In this document: piece after piece, positions 1 through 4,795 of the stretch
How positions within the stretch are numbered: position 1 is the stretch's first letter
Layout of the letters: the number at the start of each line of letters is the position of its first letter
The notes under the pieces: generated by a model
Seen by the model: the letters and a program-made list of their open reading frames with translations, nothing else
Told to the model about the DNA's origin: nothing
Databases searched by the model: none
Position numbers and translations under genes: made by a program
From: Candidatus Sulfopaludibacter sp. SbA3
GTDB lineage: Bacteria; Acidobacteriota; Vicinamibacteria; Vicinamibacterales; UBA2999
DNA length: 5,675 nucleotides
Direction: 5' to 3'
Assembly (NCBI GenBank): GCA_945866285.1
Contig: CAMBHC010000197.1
Coordinates: 1-5,675, forward strand

Positions 1-1830
1 GGCCTGCGCGATCTTGCCCGACAGCAACTTGCTGAGATCGACCGGGCTGAGGCCGCCGAGACCACCGACGCCGACCATGGCGGTGGCCAGGCTGGCGTTC
101 TTGTAGTCAGCCGGGGTCGCCAGCGAGGCACCACCTTGGGCGTACGCCGTGAACAGGATCTGATCGTTCTTGAAGTCAGTGGGCTTCAGCCAGACTTCCA
201 CACCATTCGACAACGTCAGCACGGTAGCGCCCACGTCCGCCACCTCGCGGCGCGAGGCGACCTTGCCGGCCGGCGGTGTCTTCTCCACCAGCGCGCGCCC
301 CGACGTGCCATCGGCCCAGCGCTCCACTGGCGCCGCACTGGCGCGGATGATGGCGTTGCGCAGCATGTCGGGTGACGGTGGCGGGGTGTTCTTCTTCTCT
401 GGCGCGACACCCAGCACCACGCGGTTCTCGTCGGTGATGAGGCCCTTCGCCAGGGCCGACGCTTCAGCCGCGGTCACCGTCGGCAGATACGTGGACGCGA
501 TCCGGTATTCGAACTCGATTCCCGGAATCGGCTCCTGCTCGAGGAAGTGACGCACGTACTCGTTGGCGTAGCCCGGATTCTCGGAGGTGCCGCGCTCCTT
601 GAAGGCGCGCTCGTAACCGGCCAGCAGTCCGGCCTTGGCGCGGTTCAGTTCCTCGTCCGAGAAGCCGAATTGCTGCATTCGCTTGGCTTCGAGCATCAGC
701 GCCGCCAGGCCCTCGGTGATCTGGCCTTCGGGCACCGCGGCTTCGATCTCGAACAGTTCCAGCGTGCGGCCAATGCTGCTGCCGCCCGCCTGCGCACCGA
801 GGAACGGCGCGTTGGGCCGGCGCGAGATCTCAGCCAGGCGCAAGTTGAGCATTTGCGACACCAACTGCTCCACCAGCGACTTGCGATAACCGCGCACAGT
901 GTTGTCGGTTTCCACCTTGCCCTTGAAGGCCATCGAAACCGTGTAGCCCTGCGCTTCGGGGTCGGTGGACATGCTGATCAACGTGTCCTTGTGACCCGGC
1001 ACGCTGGCATCCACAGACGAGGCCGCGCCCTTGGCCGCAGGGATCACCCCAAAGCGCTTCTGGATCAACGCCTCGGCCTCAGCGACCGGCAGGTCCCCGA
1101 CGACGACGACGGCCATGTTGTCGGGCCGGTACCACTTTTGATAGAAGGCCAGCAAGCGTTCGCGTGGGGCGTTCTTCAACACCTCGGGCAGGCCAATCGG
1201 CAGGCGATCGGCGTAACGCGACCCCTGGAAGATCACCGGTAGTTGCTTGTCGGTCAGCCGCGAACCGGCGCCAAGCCGGCCGCGCCATTCCTCGAGCACG
1301 ACACCGCGTTCCTTTTCCACTTCCGCGGGCAGCAGCGACATACCGGCGGCAAAGTCGTGGAGCACCAACATGCCGCGATCGGCATAGCCCGGACGATCCG
1401 TGGGGATGTCGAGCATGTAGATGGTCTCGTCAAACGACGTCGAGGCATTGACGTGCGGGCCGAAGCGCGCGCCGATGGTCTCGAGGAACGACACCAATTC
1501 GCCCGGCTTGAAGTTCTCGGAGCCGTTGAACGCCATGTGCTCCAGGAAATGCGCCAGGCCGCGCTGGTCAGGGTCTTCCTGCAGCGAGCCGACGTTCACG
1601 GCCAGCCGCATCGACACGCGATTGGCGGGCCGGCTGTTCTGCCGGATGAAATAGCGGATGCCGTTGGGCAATCGGCCCGATCGCACGGCCGGATCGACTG
1701 GTAAGGGCCGATCGAGGGCCAGGTCCGCCGGCACAGCCGCCGGTGGTGCCGCCACCTGCGCGCGCGGAACGGCGATCAGCGCCACGACCATCAGTGCCAA
1801 CGCGACGATTGCAGAACTCACGCGACCCAT
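1..1830 (-). CDS. Secreted M16 zinc metallopeptidase, PqqL-like (N-terminal 610 aa, runs off left edge)
   Basis: An open frame runs from the ATG at 1830 to base 1 without a stop, giving 610 codons of a longer protein. Residues 1-25 have a short basic start and a hydrophobic stretch (about 7-21) with no lipobox Cys, so export to the periplasm or outside is likely. The inverted zinc motif HxxEH is at residues 94-98 (H94, E97 catalytic, H98). E174, in the EKERGVV segment 76 residues later, is the expected third zinc ligand. Residues 45-195 form the active M16 domain and about 230-410 an M16 C-type domain. From about 525 a second M16 repeat begins (LSNGVEVWLKPTDFK), as in two-part, roughly 930-aa PqqL-type proteases, so about a third is missing. 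Family knowledge: these clamshell enzymes degrade peptides or small unfolded proteins. The substrate is unknown. The start is supported by a strong Shine-Dalgarno. The gene is divergent from dut. Confidence 0.93.
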   Translation of the reverse strand, partial: MGRVSSAIVALALMVVALIAVPRAQVAAPPAAVPADLALDRPLPVDPAVRSGRLPNGIRYFIRQNSRPANRVSMRLAVNVGSLQEDPDQRGLAHFLEHMAFNGSENFKPGELVSFLETIGARFGPHVNASTSFDETIYMLDIPTDRPGYADRGMLVLHDFAAGMSLLPAEVEKERGVVLEEWRGRLGAGSRLTDKQLPVIFQGSRYADRLPIGLPEVLKNAPRERLLAFYQKWYRPDNMAVVVVGDLPVAEAEALIQKRFGVIPAAKGAASSVDASVPGHKDTLISMSTDPEAQGYTVSMAFKGKVETDNTVRGYRKSLVEQLVSQMLNLRLAEISRRPNAPFLGAQAGGSSIGRTLELFEIEAAVPEGQITEGLAALMLEAKRMQQFGFSDEELNRAKAGLLAGYERAFKERGTSENPGYANEYVRHFLEQEPIPGIEFEYRIASTYLPTVTAAEASALAKGLITDENRVVLGVAPEKKNTPPPSPDMLRNAIIRASAAPVERWADGTSGRALVEKTPPAGKVASRREVADVGATVLTLSNGVEVWLKPTDFKNDQILFTAYAQGGASLATPADYKNASLATAMVGVGGLGGLSPVDLSKLLSGKIAQA

Positions 1831-1836
1831 CCGACT

Positions 1837-1843
1837 CTCCCTC
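1837..1843 (-). promoter_or_regulatory. Shine-Dalgarno of the M16 protease gene
   Basis: On the minus strand the sequence reads GAGGGAG, followed by six bases and the ATG at 1830. It is the only strong ribosome binding site in the window and fixes the M16 start. The other four starts have weak or no such signal. Confidence 0.75.
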
Positions 1844-1845
1844 TT

Positions 1846-1881
1846 GGCACAATAGGCACCGTACGCACCCACGGCACCCAT
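1846..1881 (-). repeat. Degenerate 9-bp-period array (GGTGCC type, minus orientation)
   Basis: On the plus strand GCAC recurs at 1847, 1856, 1865 and 1874, exactly 9 bp apart. This gives four units: GGCACAATA, GGCACCGTA, CGCACCCAC and GGCACCCAT. Read on the minus strand, the core is GGTGCC, the same core as the cleaner array before dinB (2330-2389) but inverted. The array ends 15 bases before the M16 start codon, just upstream of its Shine-Dalgarno, and fills most of the M16-dut divergent region. No function is known to me. Confidence 0.6.
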
Positions 1882-1887
1882 TACTAT
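1882..1887 (+). promoter_or_regulatory. Candidate -10 element for a leaderless dut transcript
   Basis: TACTAT matches the TAnnnT pattern of a -10 element and ends six bases before the dut ATG, so transcription would begin at or next to the A of the start codon. There is no purine-rich ribosome binding site in the preceding 20 bases, which fits a leaderless message. I see no convincing -35 hexamer at 16-19 bp upstream, where array sequence lies instead, so the call is tentative. Confidence 0.35.
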
Positions 1888-1893
1888 TCCTTA

Positions 1894-2325
1894 ATGCGCT
1901 TAAAGATCAAACGTCTGGATCCGTCGATCGGCCTGCCCGAACCTGCCACCGCCGGCGCAGCCGGCTTCGACCTGGCGGCCTCGATGGACATCGAGATTCC
2001 CGCGCGCAGCATCAAGTTGGTAGGGACCGGGCTGGTCATTGCCGTGCCGGACGGCCACTTCCTTGGGATCTTCGCCCGCAGCAGCACGCCGCTCAAGCGC
2101 GGGTTGATGGTCGCCAACGGCGTCGGCATTATCGACGCCGACTACTGCGGGCCCGCCGACGAAATCAAGATCCAGTTGCTCAACGTGACGGATCAGCCGG
2201 TGAAGGTCAGCAAAGGTGACCGACTCGCCCAGGGCGTGGTGCTCCCCTGCCCGCGCGTGGAGTGGGACGAGGTTACCGAATTGGCCGCTCCGACCCGTGG
2301 AGGGTTTGGGTCGACGGGACAATAA
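1894..2325 (+). CDS. dut: Deoxyuridine 5'-triphosphate nucleotidohydrolase (dUTPase)
   Basis: A 143-aa trimeric-type dUTPase that hydrolyses dUTP to dUMP and pyrophosphate, keeping uracil out of DNA and supplying dUMP for thymidylate synthesis. All five family motifs are present in order: motif 1 AGFDLAA (23-29); motif 2 ARSS (61-64); motif 3 NGVGIIDADYCG (75-86), with the catalytic-water Asp (D81 or D83, by the family pattern GxIDxxY) and Y84; motif 4 GDRLAQG (108-114); and the Gly-rich C-terminal motif 5 RGGFGSTG (135-142), which closes over the nucleotide. Length is close to the usual 140-150 aa, so it looks intact. Motif 2 is ARSS rather than PRSG as in the E. coli type; I believe this is a recurrent variant and not damage. 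The ATG gives the natural family N-terminus and lacks a Shine-Dalgarno. dinB follows on the same strand after 72 bp, so co-transcription is likely. Confidence 0.96.
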   Translation: MRLKIKRLDPSIGLPEPATAGAAGFDLAASMDIEIPARSIKLVGTGLVIAVPDGHFLGIFARSSTPLKRGLMVANGVGIIDADYCGPADEIKIQLLNVTDQPVKVSKGDRLAQGVVLPCPRVEWDEVTELAAPTRGGFGSTGQ

Positions 2326-2329
2326 ACAC

Positions 2330-2389
2330 GGTGCCAGGGTGCCAGGGTGCCAGGGGTGCCACGGGTGCCACGGGTGCCAAACGGTGCCA
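2330..2389 (+). repeat. Seven-copy GGTGCCA short tandem array between dut and dinB
   Basis: Exact GGTGCCA heptamers start at 2330, 2338, 2346, 2355, 2364, 2373 and 2383, so the period lengthens from 8 to 9 to 10 bp along the array. Spacer bases are G, then GG, then CG, then AAC. The array occupies 60 of the 72 bp between the dut stop and the dinB ATG and ends 8 bp before that ATG. The gradation in spacer suggests stepwise expansion by slippage followed by small indels. It has the same core as the inverted degenerate array at 1846-1881. Confidence 0.9.
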
Positions 2390-2397
2390 GGCCGGAC

Positions 2398-3474
2398 ATG
2401 AGGAAGATTCTGCACATCGACATGGACGCGTTCTATGCGTCCGTCGAGCAGCGCGACAACCCGACGCTGCGCGGAAGGCCGGTCGCCGTGGGCGGCGATC
2501 CGACCACCCGCGGCGTGGTCGCGGCGGCCAGCTACGAAGCGCGCACATTCGGCGTGCGGTCGGCTATCCCCATGTCACGTGCGGTCAGGCTGTGCCCCTC
2601 GCTCGTGATCGTGCGGCCTGACTTTCAGAAATATCGCGTAGTGTCGCAGCAGGTGTTCGCGCTCTATCGCGAGGTCACCCCGCTGGTGGAGCCGCTGTCG
2701 CTCGATGAGGCCTACCTCGATGTCACCGAGAACAGCTGGGGCGAGCCGCTGGGTGTGAACGTCGCCAAGCGCCTGAAGGCGGCCATCCAGGAGACCACCC
2801 GTCTCACCGCCTCGGCCGGTGTCGCCCCCAACAAGTTCCTGGCGAAGATCGCTTCGGGCTGGAAGAAACCAGACGGCCTGACCGTGGTCGCGCCGGAACG
2901 GGTGGAGAGGTTCCTGACGGGACTGCCTGTCGATGCGCTGTGGGGCGTGGGCCCGGTCACCGCCGCGAAGTTGCGCGAGCACGGCATCGAGAAGCTCACC
3001 GATGTTCGCGCGCGGTCACAGGCTGACCTCGAAGCGGTGGTCGGCCACCTCGCACCGTGGCTGATCGACCTCGCCCACGGACGCGACGACCGTCGCGTCG
3101 AACCCAACCGGCCGTCGAAGTCGTCGAGCTCGGAGCGCACCTATGCCACCGACCTGTCGGGGATGAGCGAGATCCGCCAGGAGGTCGAGAAGATGGCGCG
3201 CGACGTCGCCGCCTGGCTGCAGACGCGGGCCCTCACCGCGCGCACCGTGACCATCAAGGTGCGCTACGACGATTTCACGACCGTCACCCGCAGCCACAGC
3301 ACGCCGCAGCTGACCGACGACCCGGAATCGATCATCGCGCGAGCGCTGGCGCTGCTGGCCAGGACCGAAGCCGGCGCGCGGCCCGTCCGCCTGCTCGGCG
3401 TCGGCGTGCATAACCTGAGCACCGATGAGGATGCGGCCGACACTTTCACCGGCGAATCACGGTTACCTTTTTAA
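2398..3474 (+). CDS. dinB: DNA polymerase IV (Y-family translesion polymerase)
   Basis: A 358-aa Y-family polymerase that extends DNA past lesions and mispaired ends. The palm opens with HIDMDAFYASVE (residues 6-17), with metal ligand D8 and Y13 at the steric-gate position that excludes ribonucleotides. SYEARTFGVRSAIP lies at 45-58. The catalytic SLDEAYLDVT is at 101-110 with D103 and E104, the same numbers as in E. coli Pol IV. SAGVAPNKFLAKIAS follows at 139-153, the helix-hairpin-helix thumb GVGPVTAAKL at 183-192, and the little finger from about 245 (SERTYATDL) to 340. The last six residues, ESRLPF, resemble a C-terminal sliding-clamp motif with Glu for the usual Gln. I chose the ATG because MRKILHIDMD is the normal N-terminus; an in-frame GTG at 2347 would add 17 residues translated from the repeat array. 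The ribosome site is weak (AGG at 2389-2391). The 3' end overlaps the convergent cyclophilin gene by 29 bp. No LexA-like operator was seen. Confidence 0.96.
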   Translation: MRKILHIDMDAFYASVEQRDNPTLRGRPVAVGGDPTTRGVVAAASYEARTFGVRSAIPMSRAVRLCPSLVIVRPDFQKYRVVSQQVFALYREVTPLVEPLSLDEAYLDVTENSWGEPLGVNVAKRLKAAIQETTRLTASAGVAPNKFLAKIASGWKKPDGLTVVAPERVERFLTGLPVDALWGVGPVTAAKLREHGIEKLTDVRARSQADLEAVVGHLAPWLIDLAHGRDDRRVEPNRPSKSSSSERTYATDLSGMSEIRQEVEKMARDVAAWLQTRALTARTVTIKVRYDDFTTVTRSHSTPQLTDDPESIIARALALLARTEAGARPVRLLGVGVHNLSTDEDAADTFTGESRLPF

Positions 3475-4549
3475 GCTCGACCCGATCGACCGGCGTCTCG
3501 CCGTTCACGGCCACCGCCTCGATCTTCTCGACAACATCGAGGCCGCTCTCGACCATCCCGAACGCCGAGTACTTGCCATCGAGGGCGTCGGCCGTCGCCG
3601 TCACGATGAAGAACGACGCGCTCGCGGAATCAGGTTCGGCCAGCCGCGCCATCGACAGCGTCCCCTTCACATGCACCTGGTCGTTGAACTCCGCCTTCAT
3701 CTGCCGCACGTATTTCTGCTGCGCCTCACCGAGCGGCGCCGTTCGCGTCGGCAGGTGGCCTGACTGGATGACGAAGCCCTTCACGACACGATGAAAGCTC
3801 ATGCCGTCGTAGACGCCGGCCTGGGCCAGCCGCAGGAAGTTGCGCACGTGGCTCGGCGCCTTGTCCGGCGTGAACGACAGCGTGATCTCCCCCATCGACG
3901 TGTCGAGCACGGCGCGATAGCGCGCGAGTTCCTCGACCGTCTCGGTTGAGAACGGCTCCGGCACGTCGACCGGCTTGTCGCGAATGGTGACCGTGTTGAC
4001 GACGACGCGATCGACGGCGAGGCCGGTGTCGTCCACGGCAGTCTCGGAGATCTTCTGGGCGACGAGAATGCCCTCGTTGACCCGCGCGAAGATCGTGTAA
4101 CGGCCGTCGAGCCCGGGCTGATCAGAGACGGCGATGAAGAACTGCGTACCGGCGCTGTCGGGTTTGCCGGGGATTTGCGTCGCCGACACCGCCCCGCGCG
4201 TCTGCTTCTCGTCGGAGATTTCCGGCTTCAACACATTGAGCCCGCCGCTGCCGTACTTCCCGCGCGCCGCCGGGTCCTTCGTCACCGGATCGCCACCCTG
4301 GATGATCCCGAACTTGATCATGCGAAAAAACGTCGTGCCGTTGTAGCCGCCCGACTCCGCCGTCTTGATGAACAGCGCCACGTGGTTCGGCGCGCGATCG
4401 GCCAGCAGGTCGAGCACGATGGTGCCAACGCCGGTCTCAATCACCGCCTGCTTGCCCTGAGCGAGCGTTGACGGCGCCTGCGCCGACAATCGCGAGCCGA
4501 AGGGGACGAACAACAGCACCACCAGCGTCGCCGCGCGTTGCCAATTCAT
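3446..4549 (-). CDS. Secreted tandem two-domain cyclophilin-type peptidyl-prolyl isomerase
   Basis: A 367-aa protein that would catalyse cis-trans isomerisation at Xaa-Pro bonds, assisting folding outside the cytoplasm. Residues 1-25 form a signal peptide (hydrophobic core about 8-18, cleavage likely after A23-Q24-A25). Cyclophilin domain 1 spans about 34-190: FFRMIKFGIIQGGDP at 74-88 keeps the catalytic Arg (R76) but has Phe for the usual His, and TQFFI at 135-139 keeps the Gln. Domain 2 spans about 212-364: FHRVVKGFVIQSGH at 252-265 keeps H253 and R254, but QGGD has become QSGH, and ASFFI at 311-315 has Ser where QFF is expected. LDGRYTIFARV and LDGKYSAFGMV are the matching C-terminal motifs. 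Single-domain bacterial cyclophilins are roughly 160-190 aa, so this is an internal duplication. The ATG at 4549 is preferred because a -10-like element sits six bases before it; an in-frame ATG at 4564 would add five residues. The gene converges with dinB and overlaps its 3' end. Confidence 0.9.
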   Translation of the reverse strand: MNWQRAATLVVLLFVPFGSRLSAQAPSTLAQGKQAVIETGVGTIVLDLLADRAPNHVALFIKTAESGGYNGTTFFRMIKFGIIQGGDPVTKDPAARGKYGSGGLNVLKPEISDEKQTRGAVSATQIPGKPDSAGTQFFIAVSDQPGLDGRYTIFARVNEGILVAQKISETAVDDTGLAVDRVVVNTVTIRDKPVDVPEPFSTETVEELARYRAVLDTSMGEITLSFTPDKAPSHVRNFLRLAQAGVYDGMSFHRVVKGFVIQSGHLPTRTAPLGEAQQKYVRQMKAEFNDQVHVKGTLSMARLAEPDSASASFFIVTATADALDGKYSAFGMVESGLDVVEKIEAVAVNGETPVDRVELKKVTVIRR

Positions 4550-4555
4550 GGGCGC

Positions 4556-4584
4556 ATTATCCATCCCCGCGTTCGACACCGCAA
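4556..4584 (-). promoter_or_regulatory. Candidate leaderless promoter of the cyclophilin gene
   Basis: Read on the minus strand, GATAAT (4561-4556, five of six to TATAAT) lies six bases before the ATG at 4549. TTGCGG (4584-4579, TTG conserved) lies 17 bp upstream of it. Transcription would start at the initiation codon, in agreement with the lack of a usable Shine-Dalgarno. The alternative start at 4564 would lie upstream of this transcript. Confidence 0.45.
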
Positions 4585-4654
4585 ACTGGCGCGCGCGACG
4601 AGCCCGATGCGACAGCGGCCCGCCGACAGTCCCGGTGCACGACTTGGATGGCCC

Positions 4655-4685
4655 GGCTTCCTCCTTCGCCAAGGCTACGGCAGCC
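4655..4685. repeat. Hairpin-forming element, probable short interspersed repeat
   Basis: The core CCTTCGCCAAGG (4663-4674) is a 4-bp stem (CCTT/AAGG) with a CGCC loop, bracketed by GGCT (4655-4658) and AGCC (4682-4685). The following CTACGGC completes a phrase that I recall as recurring in intergenic DNA of Acidobacteriota-like genomes. That recollection was not checked. Only one copy lies in this window. It sits mid-way in the non-coding gap between the two divergent genes. It has no T-tract, so it is not an intrinsic terminator. Confidence 0.4.
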
Positions 4686-4707
4686 AACTGTTCGATTTCG
4701 ACCACGT

Positions 4708-4736
4708 GTGACGCCGATGTCCGTTCCTGTTATGCT
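4708..4736 (+). promoter_or_regulatory. Candidate extended -10 promoter of the ExeA-like ATPase gene
   Basis: GTGACG (4708-4713) and TATGCT (4731-4736) are 17 bp apart. A TG dinucleotide at 4728-4729, one base before the -10 hexamer, makes it an extended -10. The expected start near 4743 gives a leader of about 53 nt. No good ribosome binding site precedes the ATG at 4796. The six-base palindrome CACGTG overlaps the -35 but is too short to call an operator. Confidence 0.5.
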
Positions 4737-4795
4737 GTCTCCGGCAAGCGGGCTCCTTCTCTTTCGTCCTCGCTTGACTTGCCAGACCAAGCAGC

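Noticed and set aside
547..1242. Long plus-strand open frame inside the M16 region (and similar ones to 1704)
   Set aside because: They are antisense shadows in high-GC DNA; the minus frame shows a signal peptide, HxxEH and a strong ribosome site.
2291..2313. Six-bp inverted repeat CGACCC/GGGTCG near the end of dut as a terminator
   Set aside because: It lies inside the conserved motif 5 codons, has an 11-nt loop and is not followed by a T-run.
2330..2389. CRISPR array
   Set aside because: The units are 7 bp with 1-3 bp spacers; there is no room for spacers and there are no cas genes.
2347..2397. Upstream GTG start that would give DinB 17 extra residues (MPGVPRVPRVP...)
   Set aside because: The extension is translation of the repeat array, has no ribosome site, and the family N-terminus begins exactly at the ATG at 2398.
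1900..2423. Minus-strand open frames with WHPWHPWHP or TRGTPGT repeats across dut and the array
   Set aside because: The peptide repeats are only the GGTGCCA array read in other frames; the rest is antisense to a fully recognisable dUTPase.
4550..4705. Upstream extension of the cyclophilin frame to an ATG at 4705
   Set aside because: It would place 52 hydrophilic residues before a clear signal peptide and cross the hairpin element; the start at 4549 has a promoter-like context.
4703..4708. CACGTG palindrome as an operator
   Set aside because: Six bases with no flanking symmetry is expected by chance in GC-rich DNA.
4557..4790. Small minus-strand ORF of 77 codons in the divergent intergenic region
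   Set aside because: It has no ribosome site or family resemblance and crosses the promoter and hairpin elements.
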